Below are positions 44,796 through 55,849 of a stretch of DNA of 64,000 nt, one piece after another (position 1 is the first letter of the stretch; each line of letters begins with the position of its first letter). The DNA is taken from assembly GCA_944472155.2 (NCBI GenBank), contig OX235277.1:40006758-40070757 (forward strand). The letters run 5' to 3'. This DNA comes from Trichobilharzia szidati (taxonomy: Eukaryota; Platyhelminthes; Trematoda; Strigeidida; Schistosomatidae). The notes under the pieces were generated by a model. The model did not search any database and was not told the origin of the DNA. It saw only the letters and a program-made list of their open reading frames with translations. The translations under genes were made by a program, and so were the position numbers.

Positions 44796-45511
44796 TTTCC
44801 TATTTTGACAAAGTTTCATAGTTTAATACAGTAATATTAACTGATGACCACGTTTCGAGCACAGGTTATTGTCCCTCATAATCATATCAAGGTACTCACT
44901 CACACAACTTTCTAACTTCGTTTATATAATTCCATTATTCTCCATTCCTTGATTTGATTGGTATTAGTATTTTACATATTTCATAGGGTCAAACTAGTAC
45001 ATCAGGCGGTGGTAGTCACATTGTCGGAACATAAGAATTTAGCCAAGGTAAGAATGGTTGACCCAGAGAAGATAAGTAATTTAGGAAAAAGCTCATCACC
45101 ACATTCCACTGCATGCATTGACACACAACCACACAACATGGTGGGAGAGGGTTAAAATTTTAAGGAGTAATCTAGGTAGGTGGAGAGCTAGAGAGGTTGA
45201 TTACTAAATCCTCGTTCATCGAGTCTACACCCAACACATGCCATAGGAATGACTCATCATTCATACCGGAAATACGGAAAATACTACTACGAATCAAGTC
45301 AAGCGATGGAAAATAATGGAATTATATAAACGAAGTTAGGAAGTTGTGTGAGTGAGTGCGTTGATATGATTGTGAGCTATAATAATAAATTGTCCTCGAA
45401 ACGTCATCAGTAAATATTACTGTATAACAAATACGCTGTGAGAATTTATCAAAATAAATTTTACCCATAATGGAATTATACACTACCATCACAGTGCACA
45501 AGTTTTACTCT
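44796..45511. mobile_element. Snapback PLE terminal repeats inserted in PLE RT
   Basis: The left arm (about 44800-44985) is the reverse complement of 45290-45475. The single-copy centre 45000-45270 is nearly identical to 38500-38725. The right end has the one-sided extension ('ggaattatacactacc', then 'gtgcacaagttttac'). No coding sequence inside. The minus-strand signature GAAACGTGGTC lies near 44850 and plus-strand GAAACGTCATC near 45400. Confidence 0.75.
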
Positions 45512-45790
45512 AATACCAATTGCTAGGTTTATGTATTATGGTTAAACCATACATCTGTAGGCGTTTACATTCTGACGGTTTTAAAGAATCCAATGCATCT
45601 TTGCTAATAGCATTTAAGTCAAGAATATCCACTAGATTAACTGTCCCTGTCCCCTTCAGTAATCGAATATCTTCTGAAGAGGGATCACGGCGGAGTTCAC
45701 TTTCATCATGAAGAATAGATATCCTTTTAGATTTGTGATCACTTTTTTTAATTCGTGATGACGACTCCAGAAGCAGTATCAAGCTTTATA
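45512..45790 (-). pseudogene. PLE RT, N-terminal part
   Basis: Minus-strand frame from 45782: RISILHDESELRRDPSSEDI, NLVDILDLNAISKDALDSL, then KRLQMYGLTIIHKPSNWY. The last segment corresponds to the conserved PRxYGLPKxHKP block at the start of PLE RT (Pro and Lys changed). The frame stops at the insertion edge. Confidence 0.7.
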
Positions 45791-46135
45791 ATCGTTATAT
45801 TAGGGTTTTCCCGTAGCTCTATCGTGGATTTAAAATTTATACGAAGTTAAAATGCTTCCCAAATAATAATTATTATTACTTTTATTATTGTTGTTATTGA
45901 CGAATACTGCTAAAATTTCCTCAGGGGAAACAGTTTTTTTAAAAAAAAAGTTATAAACATGAAAATGTACAAGTTGATAATAATAATTTCATTGAAAATA
46001 TTTTCTTGTCTGAATATTTAATGTTTCACTCGGATGCTTTATTTTGTCGGATAAACTTTGCTTAGAATGGCTGGTCTCAAAATGCACTTATTGGTTTTAC
46101 TAAGATGCTGGTTACTACAGTCTGTTAAGTGAAAT
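45791..46135. other. no recognisable feature
   Basis: Very AT-rich. May include more of the adjoining PLE N-terminus, but no motif is readable. Confidence 0.3.
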
Positions 46136-46301
46136 AATTACGAAAAAAACTAAGAAAATCAGTTCAAAGAACTTTTAAATGCTGGTGAATTACACGTCTT
46201 ATTCTCTACAAGACCGATGGTGATTCCTCGACTGAAAGATGAAGTACCTTGACTAGACTACCCACTTCAAATTGTATCTGCCAATTCAACTGCGTTTGTG
46301 G

Positions 46302-46500
46302 TGCGTCGGTGTCACAGTGGTTAGGACTCTCGCCGACCATGCACATGGTCCGCGGTTCAATCACCTGCCGACGCATACCCGATATCTATGGTCGGCCTGC
46401 AAAATTTGGGCTACCGATATCCATGCTGAAAATTCCACACTTGTACTGAAAATACGGTGTGGCATCAAGCTGTAATCAAAATAAAAAAATAAAATAAAAA
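46302..46500 (+). repeat. tRNA-derived SINE, family A, inside PLE endonuclease
   Basis: Head 'tgcgtcggtgtcacagtggt' with box A, box B 'gcggttcaatc', then 'gatatctatggtcggcctg' and 'gaaaattccacacttgtac', ending in an A-rich tail (46480-46503). Confidence 0.85.
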
Positions 46501-46954
46501 TAATATATTGGCTGTTGCTCCAGGAACTTGATTTTTCATGCTCGAGAACATCTCTCATTGTGGCTAAGTTAAGGTGTAGCGAAAACCATCATCAGCAGTT
46601 CGATATTAGACCACGTGGTCCAAACCAGCCACAAAGCCAGAGTGGAAGAATCCTTCTCTTTCATCTACCGGGGGCTAAATAAATTGCCATATACATCGAG
46701 GTACCGACTACTCCAAGAAACAGAGGCTATCATAATTCGTCTGAGACAACTGGCAGTCTGTGTGCAGGAGAAGCAAGTCCAGCCAGCCACTACTACTGCC
46801 CTGACCGGCCTTTAGTAGAGACTATAAATTCATGAATTTGTAATATTATCTTTCCTAATTTTTCTGGCATTCAGTTTATTGTTATGTTGATGCTAGTGAA
46901 CTGTATTCTATTGCTATTATTATTAATTCAATGTTATTTAAACAACATTATTGT

Positions 46955-47170
46955 TGATTTCAGATAGTTGGAGGCAATCAGCAGGAAGCCCCTCCTAACC
47001 TAGCTTTCGTGCCAGTTAGCACTCACCAGTCAGTCAGCAAGGCGTATCTGCAACCTTGAAGGAACTTATATCCCTTCTGAGATTCGAACCCGCGTCACCC
47101 AGTGCCACTTGCAGTCAGAGACGTCACCACTGAGGAGCTATTCGGGCTAGCGTTTGAGCTCCTGTAGGAC
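46955..47170 (-). repeat. tRNA-related SINE, family C
   Basis: The minus strand starts 'gcccgaatagctcctcagtg' (box-A-like) and has 'gcgggttcgaatctcag' (box B) about 50 nt later, then 'ggttaggaggggcttcctgc'. Only one copy is in the window. Confidence 0.55.
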
Positions 47171-47181
47171 TGTAGTGGGTA

Positions 47182-47342
47182 TTTTCATTGGATACTAGTA
47201 ACTAGTGTGACGCGTTTAGTCCTTTCCTTGGTGCAGACTGAATTCTATCAGTAGCCACATTGTCAACCTGACTGATAGAATTCAGTCTGCACTAAGGAAA
47301 GGACTAGATACGTCACATCAGTTACTAGTGTCCAATGAAAAC
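47182..47342. repeat. Foldback element (71-bp inverted repeats)
   Basis: Arms 47182-47252 and 47272-47342 are reverse complements with about six mismatches. They begin and end TTTTCATTGG/CCAATGAAAA, around an about 19-nt centre. No coding capacity. It lies inside a PLE terminal repeat. Confidence 0.75.
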
Positions 47343-47392
47343 AATAATAATGTTCATAACACTAATACATTCCTTCACTATAATGTATGTAT

Positions 47393-47443
47393 AACTATTG
47401 AGCCTGATGATGAAATTATCGAAAAGAGTATCCTTTGTTCAGT
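47393..47443 (+). ncRNA. Hammerhead-like motif in PLE terminal repeat (type I)
   Basis: AACT..GAGC / GTTCAGT(A) outer stem, intact CTGATGA, GAAA, and AAG(A)/(C)CTT stem III, with U-U at the predicted cut site. Stem II is weak (TGAAATTATC). Same layout as 15901-15950. Confidence 0.6.
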
Positions 47444-47649
47444 ATCCATTCTTTTGAAAATTTTAATGGACATTTTTATCATTTAGCATGAATTATAATT
47501 GAAATTGAATATGAATGCTGATTGTAAAAAGAAATCTTCGTCAGTTTGCTTGAATCATTGGGCTACCTGACATAGTGTTTCATAATTTCTCTAATTCTAA
47601 CTGTCATAACCGTTAAATTATGTCCTCAAGTCATGAAATGTACTCATGC

Positions 47650-48070
47650 ACATTTTAAAGAGCATCTCCAGCAAACTACATACCTTCATTAACAGCTGTA
47701 TTCACTCAGTACCCGAGATCAGATGGCCATAAAAGATCAGCGACAGGGATCTCTGGGAGTGAACCAACCACGAACCGATTGTGCAACAAATAGGCAGGAA
47801 GAAATGGAGATGGATTGGCCATACTCTGAGGAAACCATCAAGTGACATCACTAGACAAGCCATTGCTCGAGTGGAACCCTTTGAAAGGGAAGCGGCGAGT
47901 TGGTCGTCAGTGCGAGGGTGACTTGGAGGAGGTCATGTGAAGAGGAGATAAAAACGTGTGGGCAGACATGGAGCCAGGTGAAGACTCTAGCAGGGAACCG
48001 AACGCAATGGAGACGCGCGGCTGAAGCCCTATGTTCCTCTAGGAATTAAAGGAAACAATAATAATAATAC
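47650..48070 (+). mobile_element. RTE-like LINE 3' fragment
   Basis: Starts at the HLQQTTYLH and SVPEIRWP block, then VQQIGRKKWRWIGHTLRKPS, DITRQAIARVEPFERE, and 'agccctatgttcctctagga', with an AATAATAAT tail. Close to the 13-kb and 57.8-kb copies. Confidence 0.75.
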
Positions 48071-48555
48071 ATTTTAAATTCGCTTTCAAACTACCGGCGT
48101 ACAAATTCACAGAGATGAAGGCAAACTATCATAATTGAAGACTCTGGATGAAGAAAAATTCTTATTCAGCACATCACCCTGAAAATTCAGTATTCTGTTT
48201 GAACATCTTGTTCAGAATAAAGCTACTTTTATTTAATTTAGACGAGGCTCAAAATTAAGATTGTCCTTTATAAGAAATTGTCACTGTGAAGGAAAATTAA
48301 AAGCTGGGCGAAATTTGGGTGATGAAATTTGGTTTAGCTAAGTGCTTGCTTAAGGCATAATTCGTAGATGGTGATTTTCATGGGCAGAGACAACAAATAA
48401 ACGTGTAAACAGTTTCACTTTACATCTTCCTGTTCGCTTCACTTCATGAAATATATATATATCCAATATTAGACGAATTCAGTCAGTGGTTTGTTCAGTT
48501 TCTGAATATTTGACAATCTCTCTCTTTAAGAATTAGTTTGAAGAGATTCTGTTTG
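48071..48555. other. no recognisable feature
   Basis: No motif assigned. A short (AT) run lies near 48450. Confidence 0.3.
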
Positions 48556-48768
48556 TTTCAGGTTAGGCCATGGATTAATATCAGTTCCAGAACCCTTGAA
48601 AACTAGCAGGGAGTACTCGACAGCTGTTTCGTCCTAGTTTGAGACTTATTGACAGTACGCAACCTCTCGGTTTCCAGGATAGAACCCTCTAGTTACAAGG
48701 AGAGAATGTAGACCATTAGGCGACTGGGACCCGATTTATTGGCCAGCCCATGAATTCTAACTACTACC
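48556..48768 (-). repeat. SM-alpha-like SINE, partial
   Basis: Reverse-complement copy with tail fragment, GTTTCGTCC (hammerhead GAAAC/GGAC side), a degraded box B and box A, ending 'ccatgaattctaac'. Confidence 0.7.
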
Positions 48769-48934
48769 TATCTATGTTTTTACAATTAACGTCATTTCTA
48801 ACCAATCAAACTCAAGATAACTTAAAATTTGAAACACTCTGTGGGACACTTGAATGTCCACTGAGTGATTACTGCGATCAAAGTATCTTTTCAGAAAAAG
48901 AAACTGTTTTGTTGTTCACTAATTTGTCTATTGA

Positions 48935-49079
48935 ATATATCATACAGTGAAACCGTATCATTTACTACATGACGAAGTTTCGAACACAAATTTCGATCCG
49001 TAGTCGTATTATTCGTGATCACGCAACTTTGAAACTTGGGTTTCATAGTTCTCATTATACCTTCCCAATTGTAGTAGAA

Positions 49080-49114
<35 letters not shown>

Positions 49115-49340
49115 CAGGTATTGTGTCCTTTCTATTGCACTTGTTCTCACAGGACTCGATAAATAAAGGTTCACTTATCAATCCTTCTCTCCATTCCGGT
49201 AGAGCCGATATTATGATTGCCACATTGTGCCATCCCATTGTAAAGTTGTATATAATCGTACGTAGTGTCATAGCTGAGAAATTATAAGGATTTCTTATCT
49301 TATTAGGGTCAACTAATCTAGAAATTAGTAGGTGTTAGGA
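48935..49340 (-). mobile_element. PLE type II terminal repeat
   Basis: Minus strand carries GAAACTTCGTCATG near 48970-48985, the GAAAC-NNN-GTC signature, and further blocks of the 13-15 kb arms ('gactcgataaataaag'). It includes an (AT)n expansion at 49083-49111. Orientation fits the 3' end of the minus-strand PLE at 50.4-52.2 kb. Confidence 0.6.
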
Positions 49341-49341
49341 T

Positions 49342-50276
49342 CATTATTCATCACCATTCTGAAATATTTTGATGATGTCAACAATATTCCATGCTAATTT
49401 CCATTCTTGTATGATAGACTGAATGTGCAAGCACCCACATACAAGTACAACTATAAATAAATGCGACTGTACAGCTGAGTAAACAAACTGGCGTAAACTA
49501 AACTCTTCACTGAACAACATGTCAGTCGACAGTTGACTGTAACTGGTGTAATTGTTGATTTGTAACATGTGTGCATATTTTCCAATTACTAAATAGTTGG
49601 AAAGTGACTCACTTCCTCTAGTAGATTTTGGTTGTTCCTACAGGAGACTAAAATTTCGCTTGAGCCAATCAACAGACAGAGTGGTTTACAAAGATGCTTC
49701 GAATGTCATGTTAGAAAGCGTTCTTAAGTTAGTATTCAGCGGAAAATTCAAGGTTTAGATTCTTCAGTTAAAGTCATTGAAGTAGGTGACGCTTTTAATA
49801 ATTTAGTTGACAAACTTGCACAATTTAGTACTCAATAATTGCAAGTGGAACCTGATACCTTCTCTTCTGACTGGAATCCAGAGAATCTGGATCCCTGACA
49901 CAGTAGGAGAAGAGATCAGTCTTTTGAGGAAGACACCACTTGAGAATGTCTATCTCCCCTACCACGATACATAGATTAACTCATAAAGTAAATAAACAAC
50001 ATAGAACACCTCAACGTTGTGTAGAAGACATTTCACATGAATGTGGCTTTCAAAGGAGACATTCTGGCAGATATCCAAAAGGGAGAATAACTAATAACTT
50101 GAAATGAACATTGACTTCTCCTACGTCAAGTTTTTATTCTCATGCCAGCAATTGTTCTTACACACCTCCAGAGATAAATCATCGCATTTGACCAATTCTA
50201 TGTGTATCTACTAATTAACGTACTCGTGTAGAGTAAGATATATGGATAGTACCGTACGTGTTTTATCTAAAACAGT
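49342..50276 (+). repeat. 0.9-kb direct repeat, copy 1
   Basis: Matches 52224-53106 from 'attattcatcac' to 'ttttatctaaaacagt'. It begins with a type I PLE 3' end, including a hammerhead-like stretch at 49472-49513 (CAGC..CACTG, degraded core). The remainder is unassigned. Copy 1 has about 50 bp near 50000-50050 that copy 2 lacks. Confidence 0.75.
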
Positions 50277-50369
50277 CATGTGACCCTAATCCGTTTTGCT
50301 GTGAGTAAGTAAAAGTGACTGAGTAAGGGGTGCTATCTATATTTCTATGTATATATTACAAGGTCTTAA

Positions 50370-52200
50370 GATCCAACGATTTTACTTACCACCGCTTACT
50401 CTTTTGGCTGATGTATGTGACCTCGCAGTCTTCGCAGGACATCAGACGAACTAAATTATTTTGTGTAATGAATTCCACAGGATCAATCATCTGACATCAT
50501 TTACTTCTAAGTGAGTTGGTGGGTTTGCATATCCTCGTCTTGGTAAGAATTCTACATAAGGTTTCAGGCGTTCACTCTCTGAATTGAAGCATTGTTATGT
50601 GCTGGTGCTGTATTGCGTTGATCTGCAAGTGATTTTACATTTTTCTGCACAATTATTACACAAATTTGGGTTATTCTAACTAGCAAGAAGTACAGCAATT
50701 CATCCAGATTGCTTATGTATTCAGTAGTATATGTATACATTCCTTATATTGGATAAATGCCATGATAGCAAATATTTCTAGTCAGGAAAACATCTATAAT
50801 TATAAGCAAGAAATTTACATTCCAGTTAGATGTCAGGCTGTATAATCTTGATATGGTTGTACAAACTGATATAAGACGTGATCACATATTCCAGTTTGGA
50901 CATTTATTATCAGAAGAAAAGTGGAACTCAAGTAATATCGGTTTTTATTCGTTGTGGCTTATTAATAGTGCCACTAATCTAAACTATGCCAGTGATATTT
51001 TACAAACCTATGGGTTTCTAACACTATGTGTAAAGGTGATGCATTAGAAGTATTCGACAAAGTCAGAGGAAGCCTCCTGAAAAGGGTAAGTTTTCGTTTA
51101 TTTCGGATTGCTGAGGCCTCAGTGGGTTGGATGGAAAGTCCTCAAATATACATATATATTTGTGTCTACAGAGAAGAAACTTCTCCATCACCTCCTTCTA
51201 GCTTGATTGTGATTCAAAACTCAACTTTTATCAATATTTTGTTGATAATACTATTATTTCGCTTGTTTTTATGTGACATTTATGAACACCATTTTCTAAA
51301 CTAGCCTTTCATTCACTGCTTTTAGCCACTATTTAATTTATTTTGATACTTACCTCCAAGGTCTTTTATTAATTGATGTCAGTAAAATGCTCGTGCATTG
51401 TGGAATGGATGAAATTAATTATAATAATATTTCAGTGTAGTTTACACAGAATAATAAGTATTTTATTTTGGTTCAGTAATATTTGGAGGAAGAATACTGT
51501 CGGTGGTCACACCAACTGTTGGAATTGTTTTGCTTTCTTTATTCACACTTTTATGGTTTGTAATCGTATATATAAGATTCATTTTCTTTCATCCATTCAT
51601 TTCTGTATACCCAGATCTTTATTTCTGACTGTCAACAGTTGTGCTGAGTCACCCTTGCTTTAAGTATTCGCCGTAAGCTAAATGAATAATATAGATTCTA
51701 CATTTGGTCTCTCTTTCAATTTGTCCATTTTAGATTTCAGAATACAAACGTTGTCCCAATCAATATTGTGGCTTTTATCCTATACATTGCTCGTTTTTCC
51801 GTGACAAAGGATGAGCTGAGTGACAATCAAGAAATCTCCCAGAATGTGTAGGTATCCTATATGTTGTAGTTTTTATGTTGCCACTTGCTACTTTTTGTGT
51901 TTTACAGTCTATCATAAGTAGTTCTCCAAATTTCATTCTGTATTTTCATAGTAATTTTTATTAAGTCTGGATGACTGTTCGTATGTGAGAAGAATTTCTC
52001 ACCATCATTGCTTATCATTATTTCTAACGTGTCATCTACATATTCCCGCCAGCATTTTATTCATGATCTGAATAATTTAGGTCCACTTTCTTCCTAAATA
52101 TCCATGAATATGTCAGCTATTATTAGTGAGTTGGGTGATCCCATGCCAATGTTTTTGGAATGTTTTTCAAATTACGCAACCTTAGTCTAAACCTACTAGT
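50370..52200 (-). mobile_element. PLE between direct repeats: RT and endonuclease remnants
   Basis: RT on the minus strand near 52170-51480: GMGSPNSLIIADIFMDI (motif B region), WREYVDDTLEIM (motif C, YVDD intact), DLIKITMKIQNEIW. About 0.9 kb of unassigned sequence follows. The linker and EN lie at 50600-50370: PETLCRILTKTRICKPTNSL, then LVRLMSCEDCEVTYISQKS (CxxC plus YIS for YIG). The fragments are in the right order but broken by stops and spacer. Confidence 0.7.
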
Positions 52201-52223
52201 CCCCACCCCTTAGTAACAACTTG

Positions 52224-53106
52224 ATTATTCATCACTGTTTTGAAATATTTTGATGATGAAGACAATATTCCATGTTAACTTTCATTCTTGTGCTATGCAT
52301 GTCTGACAGACTGAATGTGCAAGCACCCACATACAAAAATAACTGTAAATAAATGCGATTGTACAGCTGAGTAAACAAACTGGTCTAAAACAAACTCTTC
52401 ACTGAACGACTTATCAGTCGACAGCTGACTGTAACTGGCGCAATTGTCGTTTTGTAACATGTTTACATATTTTCGAATCAATAAAGAGTTCAGAAGTGAC
52501 TCACATCATAGAGTAGATTTTGGTTATTTCATACAGCAGACTACCAAATCGTTTGAGGCAAAGAAAAGACTGAGTTGCTTTGCATGTCAAAGTAGGAAAT
52601 GGTTTCAAATCTGTAGTCAGTGAAAAATTCAAAGTTTAGATTCGTCAGTTAAAGTCATTGAAGTAGTTGATGCTTTCAAATATTCAGTTGACAAAGTTTC
52701 ACAGTTCAGTACTCAGTAATTGCAAGTGAAACCTGATACTTTTTCCTCCAACTGGAATCCGAAAAATCGGGTTACCTGACACATTAGGAGTAGAGATTAC
52801 TCTTTTGAGGAAGACTCTACTTGAGAATGCCTATTCCCCCCTACCACGATATATACGTAAACTCATAAAGTAAATAAACAACAAAGACATTCTGGCAGAT
52901 ATCCTAAAGGGGACAATAACTAATAACCTGAAATGAACATTGACTTCTCCTACGTTAAGTTCGTTATTCTCATGCCGCCCATTGTTCTTGCACACCTCTA
53001 AAGATAAATGATTGCATTTAACCAGCTCTATGTGTATCTTCCAATTAACGTACTCGTGTAGAGTAAGATATATGGATAGTACCGTACGTGTTTTATCTAA
53101 AACAGT
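52224..53106 (+). repeat. 0.9-kb direct repeat, copy 2
   Basis: Same block as 49342-50276, with scattered substitutions and indels. The outer 70 bp at the right end is identical. It carries its own degraded hammerhead-like stretch at 52364-52404. Confidence 0.75.
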
Positions 53107-53134
53107 TCTAATATTTTTTTTACCGGACATCGGT

Positions 53135-53788
53135 AACTGGTCTGAGCTAAATGGTGATTCTAAATGTCAGACATTTAACTCCGCCCTCAGGTACAAATGT
53201 TATCTACAGGAACTTGTAGCATGGAGGTCAAAAAAATAGAAACCAAATCAAGCAATAAGTACCTTGGAATAGTTTTGTCCCCTCACCTTTCTTGGTCATC
53301 TCATATCTTTTGGATTTCTAAGAAAATGTTCCGTAAAGGTTTCTGCATTAGGAAGTTGAGATAATCAGGAATCATTCAGCCTTTTGCATCTTACCAGTGG
53401 TTCTTTACTGTTCCCACTTAGTATTTCCTTGGTTACTCAAAAAAGACTGTGTCATATTGCAAAGGATATTAAAGGTTGTCAGCAGGGTAGCTCGTTACTA
53501 TTGTATTTAAAAGACATCTGAACTCTTGTGAAAATTAGTCTAAATCCATATTCTTTGAATCTTAACATCCTCTTCATCCACAAGCCTACTCTTGCATCTC
53601 AGCAGGTGGGACTGAAAATTATTGTAAAAGAATATACGCTCTCACAATTGAGTACAGAAACTTACTGATAACCTATTCGGCTAGCGTTGTATGTGACAGA
53701 GAAAGTGTTAAGCACGATACTAATAAGTGTGTAATTAGCCAAACCATTGGTTATTTCTCCTTCTCCTATTTGCCATTTGTGGTGGTAC
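53135..53788 (+). mobile_element. CR1-like LINE fragment
   Basis: Decayed reading ELNGDSKCQTFN, then VEVKKIETKSSNKYLGIVL, SPHLSWSSHIFWISKKMF and GFCIRKLR.SGIIQPFAS, parallel to 34480-34780 of the other CR1-like copy. Resumes after the LTR-like insertion at 54130-54390, where the 3' end 'actgttctggaataaag' matches 37161-37181. Confidence 0.65.
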
Positions 53789-54129
53789 TGTAACGACAGA
53801 AGACAAAAGTCAGGCAACAGATCGTTTATTAAGAAAATCAAGAGATATTTTATAGATTTTTATGTGCGTTATTGTCAGCAGAGAAGCAACCTCTTCTGAT
53901 TGGTTGTTTTCTAGCTGAAGGTTACTCTGTAATGCTTGTGACCGTTGCTTACGAAGTTCAGCCATATATCTGAGAATCGTATTTGCACATGCTAAGTATG
54001 CTGTGATTGATTGTTGAGTTCCTCAAGGTTAGGCCTTGTTGTTGTTTTTTCCCATGACCCCGATTCGGGAAGTGAACATTGAGGTAAATTGTTGTCTACA
54101 GTTTTGGCATGCAGACAGCTCTTACCACA
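53789..54129. repeat. LTR-like dispersed repeat inside CR1-like LINE
   Basis: Begins TGTAACGACAGAAGAC and ends CTCTTACCACA. Homologous along its length to 58696-59003, including 'caggcaacagatcgtttatt' and 'tgattggttgtttt'. The TG...CA ends, roughly 310-340 bp length and absence of coding suggest a solo LTR. No flanking TSD is convincing, so the class stays open. Confidence 0.5.
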
Positions 54130-54390
54130 ATACTATTGCAGTTATCTCATAATTTTTGTATCTCACTATTATTATGATCATTTTGTACTTTAGAAAACCT
54201 TCCATTTTATTTTCCCTGCTAATACCAAAAAGCTGCCGTTATCAATTCAGGTTACGTATGCCCTGTAAAATAATCTTCTGTCTTTGAATTTGCTGTTGTC
54301 CTTGAGTAAATTAGATGCAATGATATTGTACCAAACGCTGAGAATTCTAGAATGTATCATAAGTACTGTTCTGGAATAAAGCTGCCACAT
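54130..54390 (+). mobile_element. CR1-like LINE 3' end, continued
   Basis: Resumes the 3' untranslated part after the LTR-like insert and ends with 'gctgagaattctagaatgta' and 'ctggaataaag', parallel to 35524-35560 plus 37173-37181. Confidence 0.6.
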
Positions 54391-54529
54391 TTCCTGACTT
54401 TTTCTGCTAATGCATCACTTATTCCGTTGGTAAGCTCAGCAACCTACATATTTTCTATTATTCCTTTACGTTCCCAGTGGAACATAGGTCTTCAAATCTA
54501 GAGGCTTGAAATTTAGTATTTATTTTTAT

Positions 54530-54705
54530 GGGATAGGGTTGCTAGTCTCATACCTCCCAGCCTTTTCTCTTTACCAGTCTTATTACTGGCTTGGCGAGGT
54601 GAGGTAAAGGAGTGCATCTGTGGCCGGGGATTGAACCCGGAACCATATGAGTCGTGTTTGGCGAGCATTCTACCACTGTCCCACCTACGCACACAGCCCA
54701 CACAT
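54530..54705 (-). repeat. tRNA-derived SINE, family B
   Basis: Minus strand: 'gcgtaggtgggacagtggta' (box A), 'cgggttcaatccccggcc' (box B), then 'cctcgccaagccagtaataa' and 'gactggtaaagag'. Counterpart of 1158-1325. Confidence 0.75.
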
Positions 54706-54789
54706 AAGATTTTGCAATTACTAAACAATTCCATCTATATCAAAGTAAATATGGTCTTGTTAATGATAAATTTCCTTCATTATTAAAAG

Positions 54790-54945
54790 GAAATGAAGTG
54801 GGTTCGAGCTCTGGCGGTGGCTGCGTACTGGTGAGGAGTCTCAAACCAGTAGGACAAAACAGCCGTCCAGTACTCCCTGCAGGTTTTCCAATGGTTCTCT
54901 AACCGATGTCTGCTCATGATGAAATCCTGTAACCAATTAACAAAA
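54790..54945 (+). repeat. SM-alpha-like SINE, 5' truncated
   Basis: Begins at box B ('gggttcgagctc'). Core is CTGGTGAGGAGTCTC, AAACCAGTAGGACAAAAC, then the standard tail. Confidence 0.7.
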
Positions 54946-55439
54946 TGACTTACTAGTATGACAAACATTTGCTTTTTTAATTTTTGGGTTTTTCAAATAT
55001 TACAGTCACTAGTTTTCATTCATATCTCAACAGCTCTGAGATGTCTTACAATTTTTTTCCTCTTGATACAACTGACTGAACAAAGAAAGAAGAACTCATT
55101 CAACGGGATAAAATGACGTCATTATACTTCGTTTATTCTTTGGTCAGCTGCATTCACTCATGAACAATTTGTAATTTCCCTACAGAAAATATTCGAATTC
55201 TCTAATTGTTTTAGTCGTTAGTAATGGTGAGGGACATTACTGTCATATGATTAGGTAGCATAATGAAAAAAAAAAGTGGATAAACGTTGCTTATGACAGG
55301 AATAATTATGAATGAATTTCGCGAATAGAATCAAGTCGCAAAGTCAACAGCACACTTTACATATAGAGTTAAATAATTTCGCTGAACAGAGGTCCGCAAG
55401 TAGTCCAGTCAAGAATAGAGACAAAGAGAGAGTTCAGGA
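54946..55439. other. mostly unassigned; possible PLE terminal repeat piece
   Basis: 55075-55170 contains 'tttattctttggtcagctgc', similar in layout to 55890-55930 near the 56-kb PLE, so it may be a fourth terminal-repeat type on the minus strand. The rest is unassigned. Confidence 0.3.
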
Positions 55440-55840
55440 ATAGAGAGAGATTGCCAGTGCCTAGGCTAGTCCTCTCTGATTGTATTTGCCGATTTAACTG
55501 CTCCTCTGTAGCTAGTTATATTGGCCAATGCTCTGAGAACTTAATTTTTCGTCCTCGGAAATACCTAATAGTGTGATTAAATAAGGGCAATTGTTTAAAC
55601 CATCAGCAGTCCAATATTAGATCATCTAGTTCAAACAGGTCTATACAAACTAAAATCTCCAAACATCAGAAGCGATTGCAATTCGTCTAATCAGACGGGG
55701 AGCTCTCTATGCAAAATAAACAGGTCCAGACAACCCCTACCGCTACGCTGGCCTAATGTTGAATCTGTAGGTTCAAAAGTTTTGTGTTGTTTCTCTTAAT
55801 TTATACGATATTCAGTTGAGTGTCCTCTTGAAAAAATTTA
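55440..55840 (+). mobile_element. PLE endonuclease remnant
   Basis: SDCICRFNCSSVASYIGQCS, then ENLIFRPRKYLIV (stop), QQSNIRSSSS, and a decayed tail (NKQVQTTPTATLA). Same sub-type as the 16-kb and 46-kb elements. Stops throughout. RT and terminal repeat are missing. Confidence 0.7.
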
Positions 55841-55849
55841 CTGGAATAA

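Larger units (their letters stand above)
46136..47480 (+). mobile_element. PLE endonuclease and terminal repeat, twice interrupted
   Basis: Linker and start of EN (46140-46301): LYLPIQLRLWC in one frame and CICQFNCVCGA in the other. Family A SINE (46302-46500) inserted directly after the CGA codons. EN resumes at about 46525: NLIFHAREHLSLWLS, SILDHVVQTSHKARVEESFS, LNKLPYTSRYRLLQETEA and LAVCVQEKQVQPA, to 46815. The 3' terminal repeat matches that of the 16-kb element, is interrupted at about 46950-47350 (SINE-like plus foldback), and ends with a hammerhead-like motif at 47393-47443. Confidence 0.8.

Noticed and set aside
49342..53106. LTR retrotransposon with 0.9-kb LTRs
   Set aside because: The interior has PLE RT and EN and no gag, protease, RNase H or integrase, and the ends lack TG..CA.
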